Below, piece by piece: positions 34,101-45,699 of a stretch of 64,000 nucleotides of DNA (its first letter is position 1; every line of letters begins with the position of its first letter). Location of the stretch: the NCBI GenBank assembly GCA_033060915.1, contig CM065397.1, forward strand, positions 23,487,501 to 23,551,500, read 5' to 3'. Origin of the DNA: Euryodendron excelsum. Its lineage: Eukaryota; Streptophyta; Magnoliopsida; Ericales; Pentaphylacaceae. The notes under the pieces are model-generated. The model was not told the origin of the DNA, searched no databases, and saw nothing but the letters and a program-made list of their open reading frames with translations. The position numbers and the translations under genes were made by a program.

Positions 34101-35509
34101 CAAATTTTGATCAAATAGATCAAAGCTTTGCTTGCTCCCTAAGATTGAGTCAGTACAGAGTGTGCCACCACCTCCCTCTAGCCCATACACTACACTTACA
34201 AAGCTCTCAATGCCTTAGAAGATCCTATTCCAGCCCTTTCAAGCCTCTTTAGGGCCATTCAAGTTCAAGTCAAAGCATCCATGGGAGTTTGAAAGTGTTT
34301 GAAGGCTAAATGTAGTATTCTCTTTTACATTTTTGTCATCCCCACTCTTCTCTTCTCCCTCATAGTCTATTTAGGCTATTCTCTATTTTAAACCCCCATC
34401 TTTAACCCCCGTTTTTTGCATGCTTGAAACAAGTGAGCTCCTAGTTCATGCCTAGAAGAAAGCTTGTGACAGCCACCATGTAGGGGGATTTCTCAGTATC
34501 CTATTTTAAGATGGCATAGTTTTGGAACACCTTACAATGTGGTATGACCTATAGCCTTGTATGATTTCATGACCCCCTTTGCATATGGTTACCATATTCA
34601 TGTATTGCATGGTTGACCCTATTTTCATGTTCATCATCATTTTTTAACACTCTCACTATCTCATTTCTATGTCTTTTCCAAATTCCATGTTCAAGTATTT
34701 TTCATAAAAAGGGTTCTAAGAGTTGGTTTCTTGAAGCCTAGCTCAATTTTCATATATTAGAAAACCCCCCTTTAAGCCCCTTGACTTTATTTTGCATCCT
34801 TGTATTTCTTTACATTTCATGTGGCATAAAATTGGTCTTCAAAATCTTCTCTTCTATATTGATTTTGTAGAATCCACTCTCTTGAATCTTGTGGTTGAAA
34901 TGGTTCCTTGGAACCCTCTCTTGAGTGGTTTTCCCATCATCTTGACCGTATGAATCCTCGTTCATTAGAATTGGTTTCTACACCCCAAAAAATGGTTTTC
35001 AAAATAACCCCCTTCAAAAAAGATTCTCAAAATTTCACTCTCTTTAATTTGTATAAAAATGATTTCTCAAAACTACCATTTTCATCTTGATTTTTAAAAG
35101 TTTTGCTCTCTTGAATATTGTAGTTGGAATGGTCCCATGGAGTCCTCTTAGGAGTGATTTCCTTCAAATCAACCATATGAACCCTTATTCATTAGAGTGG
35201 TTTTCAAAATCTCAAAAGTAGTTTTCCAAAACCCCTTTTTTCAAAAATAATTTTCAAAGGATTATTCCCTTTAATTTCTCAATCAAAGAAGTATTCAAAA
35301 TTATCTAGTCAATATTAATTTTCATAAGTTTTACTCTCTTGAGTTAGTAGGTAAAATGATTCCAAGGCAACCCTCTCTTAAGTGGTTTCCAAATATCAAC
35401 CATAGGACCACAACACCCACTTAAAGTGGTTATCATAAAATAGTTTTCAAAACTCACTTTCAAATTTTATGCATAAAACCACATTTTCAAAACCACTATG
35501 TCAAAACCA

Positions 35510-35740
35510 TAGTGCAAAACCCTAATTCAAAACCATCCTTTAACCCTAAGTTAACTTGTCCCTAGGTCAACCAAACCTTAGGCTAACCTAATCCAAGTTA
35601 GTTAACCCTAGGTCAACTAAACCGTAGGATAACCTAACCTTAGTTAGTTAACCCTGGGTCATCTTAACCCTAGGTTAACCTAACTCAAAGTTAGTTAACC
35701 CTAGGTCACCTTACTCTTAAGTCAACCCAACCTAGATTAG
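35510..35740 (+). repeat. Tandem repeat, TTAGTTAACCCTAGGTCAACC type (LTR C)
   Basis: Variants of AACCCTAGGTCAACCTAACC recur about six times. Related to the array at 28980-29172 in LTR A. Confidence 0.8.
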
Positions 35741-36639
35741 TAAGCTTCAAGGCTCCAATTCAAGGACCCTTTTTCAAATAGTCCTTCAACTCAAAAAACT
35801 ATTTTCATAATATACTTTCAAAAACATCCTATTCTCTTGAGATTTCAAAATTAACTCCAAATATTCCTATACTCTATCTCCAAAAAATGCTTTCAAGAAG
35901 TTCTCTTAAATTTGTCTCAACTAAAATGGCTAGACATTTAACATTTTTCAAAAACTATTTTAAAAGTGTTTCCAAGAACTCACAACCCTAAAGTGCCCCT
36001 ACCCTTTTTATGATTAGGAATTCCAAGGGAAGGTGATACATTAACTACAACATTCAGGGTTGTCCATATTAGGGTTTCAAAACCCTAAGTGTTTTCAAAA
36101 GCTCTTTTCAAAAATAATTTTTAAACATAACATCCTTGAAGCAACCCTAATCCTTTCATTGTTAGGATTGTTCAAGTATAAGTGAGACATTCAAGAAGGG
36201 TTCTGTAACCCTAAAAGTTTTAAAAAGCCAAAGAAAAGTTTCTAGCCCCTTTTCCAAAAATATTTTCAAAACTCATAACCCTAAAGGAGTTTAGTTCTTC
36301 AATGACTAATCTCTTAAGGTGATAAAACATTAAACATGCCTCTCATAAGGTATTCAAAAACAACTTTCATTAGTTTTTTGAAGATAAGTTTACAAGATCA
36401 TTTCCAACCAAAACTATACCTCCAAAGTTTTCAAAACAAGGCTTCAAAATATTTTCAAAACTCTTTAAGTTATTCCAAAACCTTTCCAAGACTCCTTTGA
36501 GTTGTTTCAAAGCATTTTCAAAACTCTCTTGAGTCAATTCCAAAAATATTTTGATATCATCTTTAATCCCAATTTCAAAAACACTTCAAAACAACCCAAG
36601 TCCTACTTCAAAGGTATTTCTCTAAAACTCTCAAGTTTT

Positions 36640-36815
36640 CTTTATCCAAAGACCTTAAATTGTCTTCAAACCTTTTTGAAAGACCACAAAGTGTCTTCAA
36701 ATTTTTTTAAAGACCTCAAAGTGTCTTCAAACCTTTTCAAAAACATAAAAGTATCTTCAAACCTTTCTAAAAACCTCAAAGTGTCTTCAAAACTTTCCAA
36801 TGACCTCAATGTGCC
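36640..36815 (+). repeat. Tandem repeat, 30-31 bp period (LTR C)
   Basis: TGTCTTCAAA-type units recur at about 36661, 36692, 36722, 36752 and 36782. Equivalent to 29650-29790 in LTR A. Confidence 0.8.
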
Positions 36816-37525
36816 TCTTTTTCATCGTGCCCTTGCCCAAATTACAAATGACCTGATTCTCGCCAAATGAGATACTTAGGCAACTTAGAATGTTACGGTC
36901 ATAACCTTATTTTAAGCCAAGTTCCCTTTTTAAAATTTTCTATCAATTCAAGATTTCTATTTCGAATTCCTTCAAAACTTTTACGTTTTCTAAAAAGTGA
37001 TGACCAAACCCCATTTTCAAAATTCTAAAGTGGATATTAAATGGATAATAGTAATCGGTTATTCAGGTGAGTGAATTAAGGGTGATTAGACATGTAGGTA
37101 TCGAAGGGGGGAGGTAGGGTAATGATCTTCGGATATCTTCCCTACACTTAACCAACCCTCAGACCATAGATTTCTATTTTCAAAAAGACCAAAATGGAGT
37201 TATTTTCAAAAAAGGCTTAAAAGTTTTAAAAGGTTGCCAAACAACTTATTTTCTTAAAAACCCTCTCTTGAGGAAGTTTTTCAAAATCTTTTTCAAAGAC
37301 CCTGAGTTTAATCTTCGAATTATACTTAGTTTTAGGTGACCTAACTCATCTTAATCAAGTTAGGTGGCGACTCTCAAACTTTTACCAAAAAGCCCTTAAA
37401 TCAAATAATGTTTTCAAGTTCAAACCTAGTCGCACTCGTCCCTCTAAGAGGATAAGTTCTAACGAGAGAGTACCTTGCTTTTTGCCGAGCCTAAAGGGCT
37501 TGGTTCCAAAAATCGAGGCACAACA

Positions 37526-38409
37526 ATCATTATATCCAACAAGTACAAATGATGTACCATTTGGGTACTATATACAAAGATTGCAGGTATGTTTTAGGTA
37601 TCTAAAAATTCTTTTTTACAATAGTAAGGTATGACTCTTTAGGATTAGCTTGAAATCTAGACACATACACACACTAAACATGATATTAGGTTTACTTGTA
37701 GTTAAGTATAGCAGAGATTCTATCATGCTTCTAAACAGTTTTGTATCAACAGATTTACCTACATCATCTGCCTCCATTTTGATTGACACATTCATAGGTG
37801 TCCCAATTTATTTCAGATCTTCGAAATTAAATCTTTTAAGCATGTTCTTGATGTACTTGGACTAATTTATGAATATTATATCTTTGAATTGTTTGATTTG
37901 AAGTCCAAGAAAGAATGTTAGCTCTCCCATTATGCTCATTTCAAATTTCCCCTGCATACTCTTAGCAAAATCCTTGCATAAGTTTTCATTAGTAGATCCA
38001 TAGATAATATCATCTACATATAGTTGTACAATAAGCATATCCGAATTTTTATTTTTGATAAACAAAGTAGTGTCAACCTTGCCTCTCAAAAAATTATTTT
38101 CTAACAAAAATCTGCTTAGTCTTTCATACCATGCTCTAGGTGGTTGTTTTAAACCATACAAAGCTTTAGACAATTTAAAAAGCATGATCAGAAAATTTAT
38201 CATTCTCAAAACCTGGTGGTTGCTCAACATAGACTTATTTATTTATAACACCATTTAGAAAAGTACTTTTGACATCCAGTTGGTAAAACTTGAAGTTTTT
38301 AAAATATGCAAATGCAAGTAACATTTTAATTGCTTCTAGTCTAGCAATAGGTGCAAAGGTTTCATCATAGTCAATACACTCCTCTTGACTGTAGCCTTGA
38401 GTAACTAAC
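37526..38409 (-). pseudogene. Copia reverse transcriptase, C-terminal two thirds, and start of RNase H
   Basis: Minus strand: TQGYSQEECIDYDETFAPIA and EAIKMLLAFAYF (about 38405-38320), FYQLDVKSTFLNG (about 38280-38240), FKLSKALYGLKQPPRAWYERL (about 38190-38110), the catalytic LYVDDIIYGS (about 38030-38000) and MGELTFFLGLQIKQF (about 37930-37880), then a decayed connection to RNase H ending at 37526. The YVDD box is intact. Frame changes and stops interrupt it. The N-terminal RT codons are beyond solo LTR D at 43966-44070. Confidence 0.93.
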
Positions 38410-38672
38410 TGTAAGCACCCCATTTTTGACCGCTCGGCAGTCTACACTCCGTCCAGACTTGTTTTCAAGTCATTATAGACATATTCTAATCGATTCCAAT
38501 CCTCTAGTCCAAATTCTGTCTTTCCATCGCTTCGCGGGCCTGTAAGGCCCAAATAGAGGCAAAATGACCAAAATGCCCTTAGGGGCATTATCCTTTCTTA
38601 TTCCAATTCCAATCCCCCTCTCGAGATAGTTTATTCCTCGAGACAGTCCAAGTAGTAAAACTACTCATAAAA

Positions 38673-38880
38673 CCGTCAGAGTGGCGGAAACACTCACAAA
38701 ACCGTCAGAGTGGCGGAAACACTTACCAAACCGTCAGAGTGGCGGAAACACTCACAAAACCGTCAGAGTGGCAGAAACACTCACAAAACCGTTAGGGTGG
38801 CGGAAACACTCACAAAACCGTCAGAGTGGCGGAAACACTCACAACACCGTTAGAGTGGCGGAAACACTCAAAACCCAGGC
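38673..38880 (+). repeat. 29-bp minisatellite with hairpin GAGTG/CACTC (LTR D)
   Basis: Seven units start with CCGT at 38673, 38702, 38731, 38760, 38789, 38818 and 38847, exactly 29 bp apart. Core GAGTGGCGGAAACACTC has 5-base inverted arms around GCGGAAA. Units contain no variable spacers. Confidence 0.97.
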
Positions 38881-39055
38881 ACGTCTCTTCGAAGTCGGTA
38901 AGACCCATTTCCAATCCCTCTCTCGAGACAGTTTATTCCTCGAGACGGTTCCAATCCAGGCACATCTCTTCGGAGACGATAAGACCCCTTTCCAATCCCT
39001 CTCTCGAGACAGTTTATTCCTCGAGATGGTCCGAGTAGCAAAACTACTCACACAA

Positions 39056-39373
39056 CCGTTAGAGTAGCGAAAATACTCACAGAGCCGTCCGAGTAGCGGA
39101 AATACTCATAGACCCATTAGAGTAGCGGAAATACTCACAGACCCGTTAGAGTAGCGAAAATACTCATAGACCCGTTAGAGTAGCGGAAATACTCACAAAA
39201 CCGTTAGGGTAGCGGAAATACTCACAAATCATCAACCCCGTCCGAGTAGCGGAAATACTCTCAAATCATCAACCCCGTCCGAGTAGCGGAAATACTCACA
39301 AATCTTCAACCCCGTCCGAGTAGCGAAAATACTCACACCGTTAGAGTGGCGGAAACACTCAAAACCTAGGTCA
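39056..39373 (+). repeat. 29- to 37-bp minisatellite with hairpin GAGTA/TACTC (LTR D)
   Basis: About nine units CCGTTAGAGTAGCGGAAATACTCACAGAC and variants; later units are longer by an ATCATCAACC insert (39230-39330). The core GAGTAGCGGAAATACTC has the same loop as the neighbouring array, but both arms carry the matching change (G to A, C to T). The last unit (about 39345-39363) is again of the GAGTG/CACTC type. Confidence 0.95.
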
Positions 39374-39490
39374 ATACCCGTGTTTGTTAGCTCACTTCGG
39401 TGAAAAAGGACCAGACTACCCTTAGGACCTTTTCTGAGACTTTTCGGTCAAGATGACCATTTTGCCCCTAGGCATCCGAACGTCTCGGGA

Positions 39491-40120
39491 ACCACACCGG
39501 CTCTGGGTATCAAACCGGTAACCCCTTGAGAACACTTTTTATAGTATTCTCAACCTTCCTTTACCTTTTCGGACCATTCCGAGTCAGTTCCGGCGAACCC
39601 GGTACAAAATGACCGTTTTGCCCCTAGAGGGCCGGTCTCCTTCTTCGACCATACCGGCTTTGAGTATCAAACCGGTAATGTCCCGAGAATACTTTTTATA
39701 GTATTCTCAACCTTCCTTTACCTTTCCGGACCATTCTGAGTCAATTCCGGCGAACCCGATACAGAATGGCCGTTTTGCCCCTAGAGGGCCGGTCTCCTTC
39801 TTCAACCACACCGGCTCTGGGTATCAAACCAGTAATAACTCGGAAAAACTTTCTATAGTGTTCTCAACCTTCCTTTACCTTTCCGGACCATTCCGAGTCA
39901 GTTCCGGCAAACCCGGTACAAAATGACCGTTTTGCCCCTAGTGGGCCGGTCTCCATTTCCGACCACGCCGGCTCTGGGTATCAAACCGGCAACCTCTGGG
40001 AACATTCTAAATAATGTTTCCAGATCCCAAGTCTTCTTCCAGGACAGTTTGAGTCTGTCCCGGCAGTTTTCCGGTCTGATTGACGGTTTTGCCCCTAAAG
40101 GCTCGGTCAACCTTTCCGAT
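39491..40120 (+). repeat. 157-bp tandem repeat, four units (LTR D)
   Basis: ACCACACCGGCTCTGGGTATC-like starts recur at 39491, 39648, 39805 and 39962, exactly 157 bp apart. Each unit contains TTTTTATAGT(A/G)TTCTCAACC, a CGGACCATTCCGAGTC segment and GACCGTTTTGCCCCTA. LTR B has two units; E and G have two on the minus strand. Confidence 0.95.
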
Positions 40121-40347
40121 ACATCCAATCCTCACTTTTCAAGTCAAATACCTCCAGGACACTATTTTAAGTGTTCCTGCTCCTTTCCGGCCTTCCGGGT
40201 CACTCCCGGCTCCTTCAAATCATTCCCGGACTTTCCGGAGTCACTCCTAGTGAAGCCAGGCTAAAGTTTACATGGTAGTCACTAGTACAGGCGCCCAAAT
40301 CTAGTCAAAGATACGTTGCTTGCCGACCTTAATTGTTTCCTAAATGG

Positions 40348-40372
40348 CTGGCGCCACTCCTAGTGGCGCCAG
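40348..40372 (+). repeat. Perfect palindrome near the TATA box (LTR D)
   Basis: CTGGCGCCACT-CCT-AGTGGCGCCAG: two 11-base arms without mismatch. A second, shorter GGCGCC inverted pair follows at about 40386-40410, just before the TATA box. Confidence 0.95.
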
Positions 40373-40424
40373 TATAAATTTTGCCCTGGCGCCACTGCAA
40401 CAGGCGCCAGGCTTGTCCAACTTT

Positions 40425-40432
40425 TATAAATA
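40425..40432 (+). promoter_or_regulatory. TATA box of LTR D
   Basis: TATAAATA in TTTTATAAATACAGAGCCTC, the same context as in B. Confidence 0.8.
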
Positions 40433-43400
40433 CAGAGCCTCGATCAACGTGAAAGGGGTCTGCAAACTTAACCTAGAAATCACACAATTCGATACACAGA
40501 GCTCGAGCACCTCCAAAAACCCTAGCCTCCCTAGGTTTTCCAAACCCTAGCCACTATACACAAACCCTAGCCTCCTATACACTCATACACACCCCTATAC
40601 ACTCATACACTAGCCTTCAACCACTCTCTCAAGACTTGAAGAGCAGCCATTCAAAGCTTGAAGACAATCCTTGAAGACTGAGGGTGAAGATCAAGACCAA
40701 AGATCGAAGACCGAAGACTGCACGGCGCGCAAAATAAACAAGAAACAAGGTAGGCTTTCTATTTAAATTTTTGCACTTCCCCCCTCTCTCTTCTCTCTCC
40801 AACCCACTTGGGTTTTCTCTATTTTAATCCCCCATCTCTTTCCCGCCCTTTCTTTGCATGCTTGAAACAAGGGGATTCCCGGTCCATGTGTAGGATTGGA
40901 CTATGGGAGAGTCATCGTGTCAGGGGCTTTCTTCTAGTCTAACCAAAGACCACGTGGGTCCAGCCCCCTTGATTATGTGGTGAAGTCTTAACCTTGTATG
41001 TTCACGACCCCAAATTGCATTGTGCATATCATAACCTCGCATCTTTCAAAACTCGTTTCCAAAGTTGTTTTTCAAAACGTTTTTAAACTTGTTTTCAAAA
41101 TTGCATCCAAATCTCTCTTTCAAAAACTTGTTTTCAAAATCACAATTCTAGGGTGATTCTGGCCTTTCTATGGCTAGGGTTGCTTTAGGAAAGTGTTATA
41201 TTAAAAGTGACCTTTTGGTCTATATTTTCAAACCTTGTTTTCAAAACCACTTTCTTAAAGTGATTCTAGTCCTCTTATGGCTAGAATTGTTTTAGGAAAG
41301 TGAGATGTTTTTACACCTTCTAAAAACTCTTTCTTCAAAAATCTCTTCCTAAAAATCTCTTTTTCAACATACTTTCCTAAAACTCCCCTCTTCAAAATTG
41401 TTTTCAAAAACTCCCTTCCAAAATATCTTTTTCAAAACTCCCTTTTTCGACTCCTTTCCAAAATCTTCTCCCTAGATTCACCTTCCTAAAAACGCTCCCT
41501 AAAAATCTTTCCAAAAACTCTCTTTTCCAAAATCTCCCTTCTAGAAATTTCCCCCTAGGATCTTCCTTCCAAAATCTACGTTTCCAAAAACATGCTTTCC
41601 AAAAAACTTCTCTCTAAAATCTCTTTCCAAAAACTCTCTTTCCAAATTCACTTTCCAAAAATTCCTCCCTAGGATTCCTTTCTAGAAAACCTTTGTTTCC
41701 AAAAACGCACTTTCTAAAAAAACTCTTTCCTTAGAGCCCAAGTCAAGCCCCAGAAACCACAATTAGGAAACCCTAGTTTTCTTTCCAAAAACATGATTTT
41801 CAAACTTTGCCCTAAACCTAGGTTTCCAAAATCTTTTGTTTTCTACATCAAAACTATCCTTGTTTTCAAAACCTATTTTCTACGTCGAGACTAGAATTTT
41901 CCAAATCTAGGGTTTCTAGAATCTCCCTTTCCAAATCCTTGCCAAATCCAATCTTCCCTTTAGGTAACCAAATCAAATCTCCCCGTTTAGGAAACTAGAT
42001 CCCGTCCTCCGTTTTTGGAAACAAAATCCAACCTTTCTCTTTTAGAAACCAAATCCAATCCCTTCTCAATCCAAACCTTTCCTACTTCACTTCCTTCCTA
42101 AACCATAAGTTTCCTAAACCTAAACTTCAAATCTTTCCTTAAGTTTCAAAATCCAACTCTTTCCTAATTCGAATTCTTCCTAAACTTCCACTTTCTTAAA
42201 CCTTAAGTTTCTAAAAACTTGAACATATAAATCTTTCATAAACTTTAAAACTCAACTTTCAAATCTTTCCTAATTCAACCCTTTCCTAATTCTACCCCTT
42301 TCCAAAATCTTTTTCAAATCCAAGCTTTCAAATCTTTTCTAAATTCAAACCTTTCCTAATTTCAAGACTTTCTAAAATTCAAACTCTAAAACTTTCTAAA
42401 TCCTAAACTTTCTAAATTTCAAATCTTTCTAAAATTCTAAGCTTCCTAAATTCAAAACTTACTAAATTTAAAACTTTCTTAAGTGGAATCTTTCTGAACC
42501 TAGAAATTTCTAAATTCTAAACTCTCTTAAACTTCAAATCTTTCCAAATCTAGAACTCTTCTAAATTCAAAACTTTCTAAATTCAAGACTTTCTTAAGTT
42601 GAAATTTCCTTTTTTTCAAACATTTCCTAAATTGAAAACTTTCCTTTCTCAAACCTTTCCCAAAACGAACTTTTCTTGTTTTCAAAACTTCCTTGTTTTC
42701 AAAGCTTTTCTTATTTTCAAAACTTCCCTTTTTCAAACATTTCTAAATTCGAAACTCTCCTAATTTGGAAACTTTCCTAATTCAAAACTTTCCTAAGTTG
42801 AAACTTTCCCAAACCTAAAACTTTCCAAAAATAACATTTTCCTAATTCGAAACTTTCCTAATCCAAATCTTTCCTAAATTCCAAATTTTCAAATCTTTCC
42901 AAATCTTCCAAATCTAACATTCCAATCCAATCTTTCTTAATCTCAAGTCTAGGTTTCCTAAACCTCCTTCTTCCCAAAACCAAGTCTTTCCAAAATCAAT
43001 CTTTCCAAAGCAAGTCCAATCCTCTCAATTTCAATTTCCAATCTCCTCTTCTAATCTCAAATCAAATCCAATTTTCAATTTAATCTCTTTCTTCCAATCC
43101 AACCTTCTCTTTTCAATCGGACTCTGGTCCGAACTACGACTGACCTGATTCCCCCAAAGGGATACGTAGGCAACCTTCATAGGTGCGGTCACAATACTTT
43201 TCAAACTTTCGATTCCACCCTCATGGGTGTGGTTTCCAAAATCTTTCCAAATTTTAAATTCCAATCAATTTTCAAATTTCAATTTCAAAATTGCTATTTT
43301 CAAATTCCTATTTCCAAGTTTTCAAAGTTTCTAGTTTCAATTCCATCTTTTCAAATCTATTTTCAAATCAAATCAATTTCTTTTCAAATTAATTTCTATT

Positions 43401-43965
43401 TTCCAATTCTTTCATCTTGCACTTGCATATCATGCATCATGCTAAATTAGTTTTTCAAACATTGTTTTTCTAAAGTGAATAGGGTTGAACTATTAGTTAA
43501 TTAAAGACTCTCATAGGTGAATCTAGGGTAGATTGACATGTAGGTACCGAAAGGGCGGGGTAGGGTGATAGCTTAGTGCGTCTTCCCTACACGTAACCAA
43601 TCTCCGAACCTAGGATCACTGATTTCAAAGACCAAAAGGAGTTACTTTTCAAAAAAGGGCTAAATGTTTTCCAAAGGTTGCCAAACAACCTGTTTTCCTA
43701 AAAAACCCTCTCTTGAGGAGATATTTTCAAAAATCCTAAGTGTAGTCTTCGGATTATTCTTAGTTTTTAGGTGACCTAACTCACCTTAATCAAGTTAGGT
43801 GGCGACTCCAAATGTTTTTCAAAAGCCCTTTATTCAAACCTATTTTCAATTCAAATCTAGTCGCACTCATTCTTCTAGGAGGGTGAGTTCTAATGAGAGA
43901 GTACAACATTTTTCCCGCTTGGGTGAGTATTCCTCGAGTGCAAAAAATCTGGGCGCGACACTAAC

Positions 43966-45699
43966 CTTGCTTTATTTCTGATGACAGTACCAACTTCATC
44001 CATTTTATTTCTGAAAACCCATTTGGTACCTACAATTGGATATCCTTCAGGTCTAGGCACAAAGTTCCATACTTTGGTACCTACAATTCGAACTAATTTA
44101 GCTCTTCTTGCATAGCATTAATCCAATATTCATCTTTTTCAGCTTCCTGAAAAGTCTTTCGATGGAAGGTAGAGTGTGCATATAGATTTCTGATAAAATA
44201 TCTGGTTCTTACTCATTTTGATGGATCACCAAGAATTTGATCTTAAGGGTAATTTTGTACAAATTCCTATTCTCTTGGCAACCCTCATTTACTTCCATTT
44301 GCTATTGAGTTATGGTTAAACTCAGTTCCTTATCCTCAATTTCTACTTCTCTGATTTTTCTTGGTAGTGTTACTTTAGGTGCTGACATTTCATTGATGTT
44401 GCTAGCACTAGAGTTTGTTTCATCTGCTTAATCTTTTCTACTTGTTAGAGTGTTAGTTTCATCAAATATAACATGAATTATCTCTTAAACTACTAAGATT
44501 CTTTTGTTGAACACTCTGAAGGTTTTACTATGCATAGAGTAACGAAGAAAAACACCTTCATCAGAGTTAGCATCAAATTTTTCTAGATTTTCTTTGTTAT
44601 TGTTTAGAACAAAACACTTACAACCAAAAACACAGAAATATGAAATGTTTAGTTTTTTTCCTTTCCAAAGCTCATAGGGAGTCTTTTTCAGATGTCTTTT
44701 AATAAGGATTCTATATAGAACATAGCAAGCAGTATTCACTGCCTCAGCCCAAAAATATTTAGGTAAAGCAATTTTAAATTACATGGTTTTAGCCATTTCT
44801 TCTAAATTCCTATTTTCATCACAAAAAATTTTGAATGAGGAGCAATCGAATTCTCTTCTATGATTTGTTCTAGTAGTAGATATGGCAAAACCCTTTTCAT
44901 TTTGAACTTTTTGTAGAATTTGACAAACATAGATATAGTTTCATCTTTGTGAGCAAGAAAGTAAGTCCAAGTATATCTAGAATAATCATCCTCAATCACA
45001 AAAGCATATTATTTTCCTCCAAGACTAAGTGCTTTGGTTGGTCCAAATAAGTCCATATGCAATAATTGAAGAGGTCTTGTGGTTGAAATCTCTGTTTTTT
45101 TTATTTAAAAGATTCTCTAATTTGTTTACCCTTTAGACATACATCACACATTTTATCTTTTTTCAAACTTGATCTTAGGCAAACCAACAACCATGTTATG
45201 TTTTATAGCTTTAGAAATTGTGCTCATGCTCGTGTGTCCTAACCTTCTATGCCATAACCAAGCATCAAGTTTATTTACAACAGATAGGCATTTTAAAGTG
45301 GATGCAGACAAATCATTCAAGTTCAAAACATATATGTTACGTTGTCTTATCCCTGTCAGAGCAGTATAGTCATCAAGAGAATTAACCACAGAGCAATTTG
45401 AAGATTCGAAAATTACTTTGAAGCCTTTATCACACAGTTGATTGATGCTTAGTAAGTTGTGTTTAAGACCTTTAACTAGAAGGACATTTCAATTATAGTT
45501 GAAGACTTCTTACCAATGCTACCAATCCCAATGATTTTACCCTTGCTATTGTCACCAAAGGTCGCCATTCCTTCATTTTTGGGAGAAAGAGAAGAGAAGC
45601 GACTTTCATCCCCTATCATGTGCTTTGAATAGCCACTATCCAAGTACTACATTTCTTTATTCATTTAAGACTTTAAACAAACTTGCACAGAGCATATTT
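43966..45699 (-). pseudogene. Copia protease, integrase and N-terminal RT
   Basis: Minus strand from the right: protease active site YLDSGYSKHMIGD (about 45645-45610), GAG-pre-integrase domain with AWLWHRRLGHTSMSTISKA (about 45265-45205), catalytic core with VIEDDYSRYTWTYFLAHK (about 45000-44950), C-terminal part NTACYVLYRILIKRHLKKTPYELWKG, FGCKCFVLNN, SDEGVFLRYS, RVFNKR (44739-44485), then the RT start with GTKWVFRNKMDEVGTV (about 44045-43990). These are the standard Ty1/copia blocks, best matching Sireviruses. Frameshifts and stops occur between every block. Solo LTR D begins right after the RT start. Confidence 0.9.

Larger units (their letters stand above)
32939..37525 (+). mobile_element. 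Solo LTR C of the long-LTR family
   Basis: 4,587 bp, from TGTAAGCATCCC to GAGGCACAACA. The flanks are ATCAG (32934-32938) and ATCAT (37526-37530), a five-base duplication with one later change. It splits copia RNase H; the reading frame resumes directly across the site. It belongs with A: four palindrome units at 33455, 33664, 33872 and 34081 (GAGCGT, with partner arms mostly changed by C-to-T) and the same two U5 tandem arrays. The A-type promoter segment with the TATA box is missing (compare about 34150-34190 with 23100-23220), so this copy probably lost its promoter. Confidence 0.93.
38410..43960 (+). mobile_element. Solo LTR D of the long-LTR family, expanded by tandem repeats
   Basis: 5,551 bp, TGTAAGCACCCC to GGGCGCGACA, flanked by CTAAC on both sides (38405-38409 and 43961-43965). 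It splits the RT of the copia element. It is about 1 kb longer than B because U3 has 29-bp hairpin arrays (38673-38880 and 39056-39373) and four instead of two units of a 157-bp repeat (39491-40120). TATA box at 40425-40432, strong palindrome at 40348-40372, G-poor tract about 41330-43100, conserved hairpin blocks 43116-43194 and 43535-43890. Confidence 0.95.

Noticed and set aside
38673..39373. CRISPR-like array of 29-bp repeats
   Set aside because: Units are directly joined without variable spacers, the host is a plant, and the array lies within an LTR.
21404..43960. Long non-coding RNA or gene-rich region in the 21-44 kb interval
   Set aside because: All of it is accounted for by the copia element and four LTRs with target duplications.
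45169..45369. Plus-strand open frames opposite copia gag and integrase
   Set aside because: They are shadows of the minus-strand retrotransposon reading frames.
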